A stretch of 64,000 bases of DNA from Paenibacillus kribbensis (GTDB lineage Bacteria > Bacillota > Bacilli > Paenibacillales > Paenibacillaceae). The DNA lies in the NCBI RefSeq assembly GCF_002240415.1, contig NZ_CP020028.1:4985501-5049500 (forward strand). The letters run 5' to 3'. Shown here piece after piece: positions 26,041 to 35,288 of this stretch (positions are counted from its first letter, which is position 1; every line of letters begins with the position of its first letter). Under the pieces are notes generated by a model. The model did no database searches and was not told the DNA's origin. It was given only the letters and a program-made list of their open reading frames with translations. Both the position numbers and the translations under genes were made by a program.

Positions 26041-26306
26041 TGTTCTCATCCTCATTTTCTATAATTTATATTTAATAATCTAAAGAAGCTAATCTGAAGT
26101 TTCTCTATTTTTCTAAAAATAAAATGCTGCAAATCAACATTTTTGTAATTATACATCGGATTACTCGGCTTTACCACCCTAAATAATTGTTTTTTCCTCC
26201 TGACCTGCTTTGCCTGCGGGTTTTGACATAGTGTACAATATATAAGGTAGTGCCTATATACGAAATAGATCGAGGACATCGTAAGCCTCATTGAGGAGAA
26301 TGCCCT

Positions 26307-27110
26307 GTGAATGAACCGGATTGGAAGCACTTGAATGCTGTCCCTTTGCCCCTACAGGAATTTCAGCTGCAGCTGGATCAGAACAATGTGAACACCAAGC
26401 AATTGGAGGAGTGGAGAAAAATTCCTGTCCTGTATCAGTTGGCTTTGGAGGAATTAAAGAACAAAATTAAGCTGATTCAAACCGAATGGAAGCTGTTGGA
26501 CGGTTTTAGCCCGATTGAGCATATTAAAACCCGTATCAAAGAGCCACGCAGCATTGTGGAAAAGGTTCGGCGCAAAGGGTATGAAGTTACCCTGGATAAT
26601 ATACTGCGTGAAATTCATGACATCGCAGGAATGCGAGTGGTATGCGCTTTTGTCAAAGATATTTACCGTCTGATGGATCACCTCCGTACACGAGAAGACA
26701 TTCGTATCCTGGAGATCAAGGACTATATTGCCCATCCCAAGCCCAACGGATATCAGAGCCTGCATGTCATTGTGGAGATTCCGCTCATCCTGTTTGAAGG
26801 CACACGCTGGATCAAGGTTGAAATTCAGCTGCGCACACTGGCTATGGATTTTTGGGCCAGCATGGAGCATATTCTGTACTATAAGTTCGATAAGAAAGTA
26901 CCTGAGCATGTCGTTAGCGGATTATCCGAGGCTGCACGTGCCACTTATGAGCTGGATCAGAAAATGTTGAAGCTGCGGAGCGAAATATTATCGCTGAGCG
27001 AGGAGCAGGATCTAGAAGAATCCTCCGAGCAGCCAACTGCTGCGGAACCTTCTTCGAAGACACTTTCCCTTGCCACGGATCACGCTGAATCCCGACCACA
27101 GACCTGCTAG
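26307..27110 (+). CDS. small alarmone synthetase, RelQ/YjbM-YwaC type
   Basis: A 267-residue GTP pyrophosphokinase family protein with only the synthetase domain, so it makes (p)ppGpp from ATP and GTP or GDP without a hydrolase part. Landmarks are IEHIKTRIKEPRSIVEKVRRKG, EIHDIAGMRVVC, HPKPNGYQSLHV and EIQLRTLAMDFWASMEH. An extra C-terminal tail of about 40 residues rich in Glu, Ser and Thr goes beyond the usual 210-residue enzymes. The start is GTG with GAGGAG 8 bases upstream. It is divergent from luxS across a 266-bp region. Confidence 0.9.
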   Translation: MNEPDWKHLNAVPLPLQEFQLQLDQNNVNTKQLEEWRKIPVLYQLALEELKNKIKLIQTEWKLLDGFSPIEHIKTRIKEPRSIVEKVRRKGYEVTLDNILREIHDIAGMRVVCAFVKDIYRLMDHLRTREDIRILEIKDYIAHPKPNGYQSLHVIVEIPLILFEGTRWIKVEIQLRTLAMDFWASMEHILYYKFDKKVPEHVVSGLSEAARATYELDQKMLKLRSEILSLSEEQDLEESSEQPTAAEPSSKTLSLATDHAESRPQTC

Positions 27111-27205
27111 ACATTCATGTAGATGATCACTTGAACATGAGGCTGAGGCATCAACAGCCTTGGTTCAGCTTTACACTTGCTAATTATGCATTCTGTAATA
27201 TAAAT

Positions 27206-27254
27206 AAAGAGCACTTAAAACCACATTCAACGCGGTTTTGAGTGCTCTTTTGTT
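27206..27254. terminator. bidirectional terminator between the alarmone synthetase and thrS
   Basis: AAAGAGCACTTAAAACC pairs with GGTTTTGAGTGCTCTTT (one G-T pair) around an 11-base loop. A and T tracts on both sides suit both convergent genes. Confidence 0.8.
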
Positions 27255-27295
27255 CTAGATTCTTTTATCTTGCTCTAACTTCTTTTATTCAGAAC

Positions 27296-29209
27296 TTACT
27301 GCTTCTCGCGAATCTCTGTGCTGATTTTCTCAACGATATCCGCAATGCTGAGTGATCCCAGATCACCTTCGCCCCGTTTGCGAACCGCTACAGTACCGGT
27401 TGTTTTTTCATTCTCCCCGATGACGAACATATATGGAACCTTCTCCAATTGCGCTTCACGGATTTTATAACCCAGCTTCTCATTGCGAGTATCCACTTCG
27501 ACACGCAGACCTGCTTGCAGCAGCGCTTCCTGTACCTGATTGGCAGTCTCGATATAGTTTTCGGATACAGGCAGCAGCTTCGCATGGACAGGCGCCAGCC
27601 ACAATGGGAACGCACCTGTAAAATGCTCGGTCAGGATGCCCATAAAACGGTCGATTGATCCATAAATGGCACGGTGAATAACAACTGGACGGTGCTTCTG
27701 GTTATCCTCGCCCACATAAGTGAGGTCAAATTTCTCAGGCATTTGGAAGTCCAATTGGATCGTTCCGCACTGCCAGCTGCGTTTGAGCGCATCGAGAATG
27801 TGGAAATCGATTTTCGGACCATAAAACGCGCCATCGCCCGCATTGATACGATAGCTGATGCCCAGGTGATCCAGTACGTTTTGCAGAGCTTGCTCCGCTT
27901 GATCCCACAGCGCTGGCTCGCCCATAAAGTCATCCGGGCGTGTAGACAGCTCCACCGTAAAGTCAAAGCCAAACACACTATACATTTCGTTAATCAGCTT
28001 GATTACGTCGGTAATCTCCTGCTCAATTTGACCTGGTGTTACAAAAATATGTGCGTCATCCTGACAGAATGTACGAACACGCATCATACCGTTCAACGCA
28101 CCGGACAGTTCATGACGATGCACTTGTCCAAATTCCGATATGCGAATCGGCAGATCGCGGTAAGAATGAAGCTCATTTTTGAACACAAGCATATGTCCCG
28201 GGCAGTTCATCGGTTTCAAAGCAAATGTAGTTTCATCTACTTCGGAGAAGTACATATTTTCTTTGTAATGCTCATAGTGTCCCGATTGCTCCCATAGACG
28301 ATTGTTCATCATCAGCGGTGTACGTACTTCTTCGTAGCCATGCAGGCGTTGAATTTCACGGGAGTAATCCTCCAGCGCAGTACGGACAACCATACCTTTA
28401 GGCAGGTAGAACGGCATACCCGGTGCTTCTTCGGAGAACATGAACAGCTCCAGCTCTTTACCCAGCTTGCGGTGGTCGCGTTTTTTCGCTTCCTCCAGCA
28501 GGTGCAGATGCTCATCCAGTTGCGCTTTTTTCGGGAACGCAGTTCCGTAGATACGCTGCAGCATCTTGTTGTTGGAATCGCCTCTCCAGTATGCACCCGC
28601 TACACTCAGCAGTTTAAAAGCTTTGATACGGCCGGTAGATGGCAAATGCGGGCCACGACACAGGTCAAAAAATTCACCCTGATCATAGATCGTAATTTCC
28701 GCATCCTCCGGCAAATCACGGATCAATTCCAGCTTCAATGGATCTTCCAGCTCTCCAAAAATACGAGTTGCTTCCTCACGGCTGACAGCGCGACGTGTAA
28801 TCGGCAGATTTTCCTGAGTGATCTTGGCCATTTCCTTCTCGATCTTCGCCAGATCGTCAACGGACAACGGGGTTTCAATATCAATGTCGTAGTAAAAGCC
28901 ACTTTCAATGACCGGGCCAATACCGAGCTTCACGTTTTTCTCACCATAAATGCGTTTGAGAGCTTGTGCCAGCAAATGTGCTGTACTGTGACGATAAATT
29001 TCCAGACCGTCCCCACTGTCCAGCGTAATAATTTCAAGGTCAACGTTCTGATCCAAAACGGTGTTCAGATCTACAGCCTTCCCGTTCACTTTACCTGCTA
29101 CTGCGTTCTTTTTCAGACCGGAGCTGATCGAACCCGCTACATCGGCAATCGTTACACCTTGCTCGTACTCGCGTACAGCTCCATCCGGCAATTTCACTTG
29201 AATACTCAC
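27296..29209 (-). CDS. thrS: threonyl-tRNA synthetase
   Basis: ThrS charges tRNA-Thr. The 637-residue protein has the full order: TGS domain (1-62), editing/SAD domain with the HSTAHLLAQAL motif, class II catalytic core (PLMMNNRLWEQSGH, MNCPGHML, motif 2 around RVRTFCQDDAH, and the motif 3 region IHRAIYGSIDR) and C-terminal anticodon-binding domain. The GTG start at 29209 has GGAGG 8 bases upstream, giving MSIQVKLPDG. Expression is under a T-box leader and a sigma-A promoter. Confidence 0.97.
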   Translation of the reverse strand: MSIQVKLPDGAVREYEQGVTIADVAGSISSGLKKNAVAGKVNGKAVDLNTVLDQNVDLEIITLDSGDGLEIYRHSTAHLLAQALKRIYGEKNVKLGIGPVIESGFYYDIDIETPLSVDDLAKIEKEMAKITQENLPITRRAVSREEATRIFGELEDPLKLELIRDLPEDAEITIYDQGEFFDLCRGPHLPSTGRIKAFKLLSVAGAYWRGDSNNKMLQRIYGTAFPKKAQLDEHLHLLEEAKKRDHRKLGKELELFMFSEEAPGMPFYLPKGMVVRTALEDYSREIQRLHGYEEVRTPLMMNNRLWEQSGHYEHYKENMYFSEVDETTFALKPMNCPGHMLVFKNELHSYRDLPIRISEFGQVHRHELSGALNGMMRVRTFCQDDAHIFVTPGQIEQEITDVIKLINEMYSVFGFDFTVELSTRPDDFMGEPALWDQAEQALQNVLDHLGISYRINAGDGAFYGPKIDFHILDALKRSWQCGTIQLDFQMPEKFDLTYVGEDNQKHRPVVIHRAIYGSIDRFMGILTEHFTGAFPLWLAPVHAKLLPVSENYIETANQVQEALLQAGLRVEVDTRNEKLGYKIREAQLEKVPYMFVIGENEKTTGTVAVRKRGEGDLGSLSIADIVEKISTEIREKQ

Positions 29210-29261
29210 GATTAAAGCCTCCATTCTTATTGTGTGCTATAGCTATATATCAAAATTGAAC

Positions 29262-29571
29262 GCAAAAAAACGCCTCTCTCCCTCAAGGGACGAGTGCGTT
29301 CAGCTCGTGGTTCCACCCTAGTTCGGCCCGCTCCTGTGCATACATGCACAACATACGTGACCCTCCATTGGTATCCGTTAACGGGGATAAGTCGGTGGGC
29401 GCTTACTGATGCTCGCTGTCACATTGCACAGCTGCACGTTCAACGTCACGGCTACAAAGGGGTAACTTCACATGTGGATGCCGGAAAAGCTCTCAGCCTT
29501 GGCTTTTCTCTCTGAACGGTCCTTCAAGGAAATCATGTCTTTGGTCAATGCCTTGAGTATTACTATATGCT
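29262..29571 (-). promoter_or_regulatory. T-box leader of thrS
   Basis: On the minus strand the T-box core AGGGTGGAACCACG lies at 29306-29319, followed by a terminator stem (ACGC-A-CTC-GTCCC closing on GGGA-GAG-GCGT) and a run of seven T (29264-29270). Upstream about 240 bases of structured leader would form stem I; GAAGTTACC near 29461-29469 is a candidate specifier loop with ACC for threonine. Uncharged tRNA-Thr would stabilise the antiterminator and allow thrS transcription. Confidence 0.88.
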
Positions 29572-29577
29572 ACAGCA

Positions 29578-29606
29578 TTATAGATGAAATTTGCAGCTAT
29601 TTCAAG
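29578..29606 (-). promoter_or_regulatory. sigma-A promoter of thrS
   Basis: TTGAAA (29601-29606) and TATAAT (29578-29583) are separated by 17 bases on the minus strand, placing the start near 29571, at the beginning of the T-box leader. The stretch 29607-29844 otherwise holds only the ribosome site of the next gene. Confidence 0.75.
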
Positions 29607-29844
29607 AGGGGGTTTGTGTAAGTGTGCCTCCACGCTGTGACATTACATTCCATGAACCCTTCCCTGCGGAAATTCGAACAAATTCCCCCGTTAGACAGGT
29701 AATATTACAAAGTTGTGAGATAATGTATTTTTTTCATTCTATAAATGCGCTTTAATAGTATTGTAACTGTACTTATTAGCAATCCAAGTAAATATGAGAG
29801 GGGAATGAAGAGGCTAACAAATTTAATAAAAGGAGGAAATGAAA

Positions 29845-32800
29845 ATGAAGAAGAACACCCATATGATTTGCAGCTTCATGCTCGTACTGGCTCTACTGGT
29901 AGGTTTATTTCCAGTGATGCCTGTGCCTGTTCATGCGGCGGGCGGCTATTCCGGAGCGCCGCAAAAATTATCCGTACCTCCATTAGCATTTGATGAATCA
30001 AAAATTGTACTTACCTGGGAAAAGCCGGACGACTATTACACAAGTGCAGTAAAAATCGTGGACTATGAGGTATTCCGGGATGGAGTCAGTCTCGGTCTTG
30101 CAAGCGATAATTTTAAAGAGAATTACTCCTATGTTAATGCGTATATGGACGCATTTTACGGGAAATTAAGCGCACAGCATCATCGGGTCAGTATTCTTTC
30201 CTTTACGGCGACCGGTCTAGCACCGAAGACGAATTATGAGTTTAAGGTGCGGGCCGTTTACGCCGACAAGACAACGTCTGCTTTTAGCGCGCCGCTTATC
30301 TTTTCAACCGCGGCTACACCTATCGTTATAGACGCCGCCAACTATGGCGCAAGCTATATTACCTCTATTTCTGGCGTCAATGCCGACTATAAAATTCGGC
30401 GCGCAAACAACAATGCAACGGTTATAAAGAAAATCGAAGACAACACCGCCGCGATACAGGCTGCGATCGACGCCACCCCTTCAGGCGGCAAGGTTGTATT
30501 GAAGGGAAGCGGAGACAATGCGGCGCCTCGGTATTATACAAGCGGCGCATTGTTTCTGCACAGCAATATGACCTTCGAAATTGAAAAAGGGGCTGTGCTT
30601 CTCAGTTCTCCTGTTTTTGACCACTACTCGCGCAGCCTTCTGGTTTATCCTTATTCACAGGATATCCGGACATATGGCCTGTTGAATGCTGTAACCTGGG
30701 ACTATGGTTCCTTGGAGAACATCCGCATCGTCGGCAAGGGCGCAATAGACGGCAACGGATGGAAGAATACCGCCGGAAGCGGCTTACAGACCAAAACGGC
30801 GAATGATCCATCTCCCGGTTTCGCAGATCCAACCGGAAATGGCTGGAGTTTGCCGAACTACCAGGAAGGCAACAACACCAATGTTGATAATAATAGCGAA
30901 ACTGATTCCGCCTCGGTAAGAGGCATTCTCGCGGCTGATGCGATGTGGCAGTCTCGTCAGGATCAAACACCGAATGCCGGTACCGCCCAATTCTACAATG
31001 CCCGCCCCAACCTGACGGTAGCGCGCGGTGTGCATGGCCTGTATTACGAAGGGCTGACCTTCTATAATCCGGCATTCCACGGAATCGTCAGCTATCAGTC
31101 CGAGCAGATTGCTGTGAACGGCGTTTCTGTGATGAGTTTCGACGCCAACAACGGCGACGGTGTCGAGTTTGGTGACTGCCTTGATCTTATGGTCATGAAC
31201 AGCTTTTGGGATACCGGCGACGACGCCATCAACTTTGCAGCCGGTCAGGGCACGGTCGTACGCAATTTGGCTAACAAAGTGGCAAGCGGAGAGGGCCGCG
31301 TTGTCAATAACTTTGTGCGCAATGGCCATGGCGGCCTGTTGGCGATGGGTAGCCATACCGGCGGTTGGATGGGCGATATGGTCGCGGAAGAGAATGTCTA
31401 TAATACGAGCGAAACAGGAAGCAAAGGCGTCTTGCGTATAAAGTCTGGCGCTACCACCGGCGGCGGCATCCGCAATATTGCAGTGCGTGATAATGCGGTC
31501 AATTATACTGCCGCTACTGAAAACAGTACGATTGTAATTGACACATCCTACAGCGACGGCAACGCCAGCACAGCTTTCGGTCCGGAAAGCGAGCAGCCGC
31601 TGACTTTCGAAAACATTCTGGTACGCAATATGACGGTATCAAACACTACCATACCGCTGATTAGCGCGGCGGCACCCGGCAGCTCCGGCTATGCTAAAAG
31701 CCCGGTGCTGCGCAATTTCAAGTTCGAGGATATCAAGATCCTAAATTATTCAGGATCAACTGGCGGTACGATTGCGATAAATGGCTTGTCGGATGTTACC
31801 TTCCGCAACATTACAGGTCTTCAAAATGCCATTACCACCACAAACAGCAAAAACGTCACGATCGAGAATGTCGACAAGACCACCGACCGCAAGCCGGATG
31901 CGCTGAATGCGAGTGGCGCACTAACCGTGATGGTCAATACTAATAATATCACTTTAACTTGGCCCGCCATCGGTAATGCGACGCAGTACGTTGTGTTGGT
32001 TGATATGCTGGATGGCCATGGCTATCAGCAAAACAAGATTGTAGCGAGTACGGGATCGGGTCCGCAGTCCACGGTAATCGCGCTCCGACCGAGCACCTCT
32101 TACAAAGTTGCGGTCCGACCGGAGACGATAGGTACAAACGCTTCCTATGGGAAACTGCTGGAGGCGCCGGTAACCACGGGTGCTGCAACGCTTGGTGGAT
32201 CCACGATTTCGACTGCTTCGCCGAATTTTAGAGTCAGAGCTGCAGACATCACGGGCATTTCCTGGCAGGATTTCGCTTGGAATACCGTTACCGATGCTGT
32301 CTACGGCGTGCATTATTATGAGCTAACGGCAACGCCGAAAAACCCTAAATATGCTACCAAAAAATACAAAGCCTATTTTGACACCTCCACCCGGAAAGGT
32401 TATTCGCTGTGGGGGCTGGATGATGGCGTGACCTATGATGTTACGATGAAAGCCATCAACTGGGTTGGACAGGAAGGGCCTCAGTGGGGTCCGGTTACGA
32501 TCACTACCGTTCCCGGCACTTTAATGCAGATTCCAAAGTGGGCTCCTGACAGCAAGCTTACCGTCAGCGGCGGCAAGTGGATTGGGCAAGATATGACCAT
32601 CACATGGAACGAAAAAGACGTAACGGATTATTCCAATGGCGATACCGCACGATTTGCCGGCTACCGCATCTTGGTTAACGGCGTACCTGTGGACGGGGGG
32701 GCAGTTCAAGCAAACGCAAAACCAACCGTTCAACCGGGGCAACATACTTATGTGCTTTCCACTGTCGGATTTCTTCCCAACACTCCTTATACAATCTCGG

Positions 32801-32994
32801 TAGAAGCGGGAAGCGAGATTCTGAAATATGCGTCCGGCGCAGGCGGACTTAGCGGCTCCACAGGTTTTACCGGTACAAAAAATACCACCCTTCCTCGGAA
32901 CCAGGTGACCTTTGGAAAATGGACCGGGCACGGGCCGAGCGTAACGCGCACATTATTATCGGGGCCAGCTACTGATGCAAGTGTTACAAGGTAG
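29845..32994 (+). CDS. secreted GH28 exo-polygalacturonase-like enzyme with fibronectin type III modules
   Basis: A 1049-residue exported protein. A signal peptide (about 1-33, ending VPVHA) is followed by a fibronectin III module (about 38-155), a GH28 right-handed beta-helix (about 160-690) and at least two further FN3-like modules to the end. GH28 catalytic signs are D438 in NNGDGVEF, D459-D460 in DTGDDA, H495 in GHGG and R531-I-K533. The layout resembles PehX-type exo-poly-galacturonosidases that release galacturonate or its dimer from pectin. ATG at 29845 has AGGAGG 8 bases upstream. It stands alone, but its products would feed UxaC. Confidence 0.88.
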   Translation: MKKNTHMICSFMLVLALLVGLFPVMPVPVHAAGGYSGAPQKLSVPPLAFDESKIVLTWEKPDDYYTSAVKIVDYEVFRDGVSLGLASDNFKENYSYVNAYMDAFYGKLSAQHHRVSILSFTATGLAPKTNYEFKVRAVYADKTTSAFSAPLIFSTAATPIVIDAANYGASYITSISGVNADYKIRRANNNATVIKKIEDNTAAIQAAIDATPSGGKVVLKGSGDNAAPRYYTSGALFLHSNMTFEIEKGAVLLSSPVFDHYSRSLLVYPYSQDIRTYGLLNAVTWDYGSLENIRIVGKGAIDGNGWKNTAGSGLQTKTANDPSPGFADPTGNGWSLPNYQEGNNTNVDNNSETDSASVRGILAADAMWQSRQDQTPNAGTAQFYNARPNLTVARGVHGLYYEGLTFYNPAFHGIVSYQSEQIAVNGVSVMSFDANNGDGVEFGDCLDLMVMNSFWDTGDDAINFAAGQGTVVRNLANKVASGEGRVVNNFVRNGHGGLLAMGSHTGGWMGDMVAEENVYNTSETGSKGVLRIKSGATTGGGIRNIAVRDNAVNYTAATENSTIVIDTSYSDGNASTAFGPESEQPLTFENILVRNMTVSNTTIPLISAAAPGSSGYAKSPVLRNFKFEDIKILNYSGSTGGTIAINGLSDVTFRNITGLQNAITTTNSKNVTIENVDKTTDRKPDALNASGALTVMVNTNNITLTWPAIGNATQYVVLVDMLDGHGYQQNKIVASTGSGPQSTVIALRPSTSYKVAVRPETIGTNASYGKLLEAPVTTGAATLGGSTISTASPNFRVRAADITGISWQDFAWNTVTDAVYGVHYYELTATPKNPKYATKKYKAYFDTSTRKGYSLWGLDDGVTYDVTMKAINWVGQEGPQWGPVTITTVPGTLMQIPKWAPDSKLTVSGGKWIGQDMTITWNEKDVTDYSNGDTARFAGYRILVNGVPVDGGAVQANAKPTVQPGQHTYVLSTVGFLPNTPYTISVEAGSEILKYASGAGGLSGSTGFTGTKNTTLPRNQVTFGKWTGHGPSVTRTLLSGPATDASVTR

Positions 32995-33137
32995 CTGTCG
33001 CTGGAGTAACGGTCACCTCTTGCGAGCAAACCGGAGTTTGCTAACAGGCGGCGGATTGTGGATTTGCTGAGCCGCGGTTCGCCTCCATTAATCCAATCTA
33101 CAAGACTTGCAGCTTAAAGATTGGTACTGAGATCCGG

Positions 33138-33185
33138 AAAGCAGTTATTGCAGAGTATTCTCTGTCATAGCTGCTTTTTCTTTTT
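33138..33185 (+). terminator. terminator of the GH28 gene
   Basis: AAAGCAG-TTATTGCAGAG and CTCTG-TCATAGCTGCTTT pair with small internal mismatches, followed by TTTTCTTTTT. Confidence 0.65.
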
Positions 33186-33219
33186 ACTGCTCTGCCCCAA
33201 GCTAGTTCTCTTCTTCTCT

Positions 33220-33642
33220 TTATTCGTCGGGCTCTGCACTAATTCTTTGCAATAAATCGATGAGAAGATCTTCTTCCTCGTCAGATAAATTGCGGACAAG
33301 ACCGACATTGAGCTCATCCAGGATTCCTTGCAGGACAGGAGAAAATTCTAATGCCTTGGCCGTTGGGGACAAAAGATGGGAACGGCGGTCATTCGGGTCC
33401 GTTCGCCGCTCAATGTAGCCGGATTCCTCCAAGTGCCTCACCGAACGTGCTGTGGTTGCCTTGTCAAATTTAAGTTCATTCGTCAATTGTTCCTGTGTAA
33501 TGCCCGGACGCTGCAGAATAAGCTTTAAAAAGCTGTGCTGGCCGCCACTGCCGATTCCGTACGGAACCAATTTTTTGGACAATATTTTTTGATTTCGGCG
33601 CTGTAGGTGGGAAATCAACTTTCCAATCGGTTCTTTTCTCAT
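33220..33642 (-). CDS. MarR-family transcriptional repressor
   Basis: A 140-residue winged-helix regulator: helices then TQEQLTNELKFDKATTARSVRHLEESGYIERRTDPNDRRSH-type recognition helix and wing. The DxRxxR-like wing motif (D-P-N-D-R-R) is clear. ATG at 33642 has GAGGTG about 6 bases upstream. It is divergent from an MFS exporter, with two matching palindromes between them, and most likely represses that exporter until a toxic ligand binds. Confidence 0.9.
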   Translation of the reverse strand: MRKEPIGKLISHLQRRNQKILSKKLVPYGIGSGGQHSFLKLILQRPGITQEQLTNELKFDKATTARSVRHLEESGYIERRTDPNDRRSHLLSPTAKALEFSPVLQGILDELNVGLVRNLSDEEEDLLIDLLQRISAEPDE

Positions 33643-33708
33643 CAAATACACCTCATCGGCTTACAAATTTCGAATCCGCAGATGGGACAAAGCCAAGTTT
33701 ACAATAAT

Positions 33709-33728
33709 ATTGTTGCGCACGCAACTAA
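33709..33728. promoter_or_regulatory. MarR operator 1
   Basis: Core palindrome GTTGCG-CA-CGCAAC with partly matching flanks. It overlaps the likely -35 region of the exporter gene. Confidence 0.65.
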
Positions 33729-33752
33729 TTTGCTGTAAACTAGAAACGTCAA

Positions 33753-33772
33753 TTAGTTGCGAGCGCAACTAA
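33753..33772. promoter_or_regulatory. MarR operator 2
   Basis: Perfect palindrome TTAGTTGCG-AG-CGCAACTAA, 44 bases after the first one and just before the exporter's translation start region. The pair lies between the divergent MarR and MFS genes. Confidence 0.75.
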
Positions 33773-33805
33773 ATAGTAATGCTCAACGATGAAGAGGTGC
33801 TAAAC

Positions 33806-35272
33806 ATGAATTCAACCGCTACAACCACAGCAACATATCAGGAAAATAGCGAAATCCAAAAGAAACGTTGGATGATTTTGATTGTATTGAATCTGTTTAC
33901 GTTTATGTCTACGCTGGATGGAAGCATCGTCAATATTGCTCTCCCCGTGTTGTCACGCACGTTACATTTACCCGTAGCCCAGATTGAATGGGTGACAACC
34001 GCCTATTTGATGGCTATATGTACAGCCATTTTATTTTTTGGCAAGCTCGGAGATATGATCGGTAAAATCAAAATATTCAAGATCGGTACGATCGTGTTCA
34101 TTCTCGGCTCACTGTTGTGTGGTCTTAGTTCTTCGCTGCCCATGCTTCTGATCTCACGTATCATTCAGGCGATTGGGGCCTCCATGACCATGGCCAACAG
34201 CCAAGGGATCGTGACGGATATCTTTCCGTCCTATGAACGAGGCAAAGCGCTGGGCTTAATCGGAACCTTCGTATCCCTGGGCAGCATTGCCGGACCGAGC
34301 TTGGGTGGCATTATTGTCTCCTCGCTGGGCTGGCAGTACATTTTCTGGGTCAATGTGCCGATAGGATTGGTGGCTGTCCTTCTGGGCTGGAAGCTTCTGC
34401 CGAAGGACCTGATCAAGGTAAAAGGCAAGATCGACGTTCCCGGCAGCTTGATGTTTGCTGTTTTTATTCTCGCTTTATTCGCCGGATTGCTGCTGGGGCA
34501 GCAGGTCGGATATGGAGACAACCGTATTATCGCTTCGCTGGTGGTCGCTGTGATTGCTTTTGTCGTGTTCATTCGCTTGGAAATTCGCCGTCCACAGCCG
34601 CTATTACAGCTTGGTCTATTCAAAAATCCGTTGTTTTCGCTCAGTATATTGTGCGCTTTTCTCGTCTTCGTCGCTAACTTCTGCTTTAACATCATTTCGC
34701 CCTTTTATGCGCAGAATATGCTGAATTTGTCGCCTTTTTATGCCGGGTTCCTGCTGATGCTGTTTCCTATCTCCATGGTTATCGTGGCCCCCCTCAGTGG
34801 TGCGCTTTCCGATAAAATCGGGTCTGAACTGCTCACATTTGCCGGGCTTGTGGTCATGGCAATTGCCCAGATTGGCTTGGCCCGACTCCATGCAGGCAGT
34901 CCCGTTCCGTTCGTAGGTCTGTGGATCGCCATGCTGGGCATCGGCAGTGGTCTATTCCAATCGCCCAACAATTCGTTGATTATGTCCAAGGTCCCTCGTA
35001 CACAGCTCGGCTCAGCCGGAAGTGTCAACTCGCTGGTACGTAACGTTGGTATGGTGGTGGGAATCACTTTGGCCACGTCCATCCTGTTTTATATCATGAG
35101 CAAAGAGGCTGGTTATCGCGTAACCGGATTAATTCCGGGTCACCCGGAGATCTTTCTGGCCGGGATGCATGTGGTTTTCATGACTTCCGCGTCCATCTGT
35201 CTCGTGGGAGCCCTGCTGACATGCTGGCGGTTGATCGGGGCTAAACGGGCAAAGGTACAGGAGGGAAAATAA
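33806..35272 (+). CDS. MFS drug exporter, DHA2 (EmrB/QacA) 14-segment type
   Basis: A 488-residue transporter of the DHA2 family of drug:H+ antiporters. Motif TLDGSIVNIALPVLS in TM1, the GKLGDMIGK loop 2-3 motif and the antiporter motif C (GTFVSLGSIAGPSLGGIIV) in TM5 are present; about 14 membrane segments are expected. It exports toxic organic compounds. ATG at 33806 has GAGGTG 6 bases upstream; an ATG at 33779 overlaps the operator region. Control by the divergent MarR protein is likely. Confidence 0.9.
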   Translation: MNSTATTTATYQENSEIQKKRWMILIVLNLFTFMSTLDGSIVNIALPVLSRTLHLPVAQIEWVTTAYLMAICTAILFFGKLGDMIGKIKIFKIGTIVFILGSLLCGLSSSLPMLLISRIIQAIGASMTMANSQGIVTDIFPSYERGKALGLIGTFVSLGSIAGPSLGGIIVSSLGWQYIFWVNVPIGLVAVLLGWKLLPKDLIKVKGKIDVPGSLMFAVFILALFAGLLLGQQVGYGDNRIIASLVVAVIAFVVFIRLEIRRPQPLLQLGLFKNPLFSLSILCAFLVFVANFCFNIISPFYAQNMLNLSPFYAGFLLMLFPISMVIVAPLSGALSDKIGSELLTFAGLVVMAIAQIGLARLHAGSPVPFVGLWIAMLGIGSGLFQSPNNSLIMSKVPRTQLGSAGSVNSLVRNVGMVVGITLATSILFYIMSKEAGYRVTGLIPGHPEIFLAGMHVVFMTSASICLVGALLTCWRLIGAKRAKVQEGK

Positions 35273-35288
35273 TAAGAATGCTAGTCTC

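Noticed and set aside
26041..26306. SAM riboswitch ahead of luxS
   Set aside because: No S-box core or stable terminator was found in the AT-rich leader; only a possible TATAAT near 26147.
28340..29215. 291-codon plus-strand frame opposite thrS
   Set aside because: It is antisense to a highly conserved synthetase and has no ribosome site or domain.
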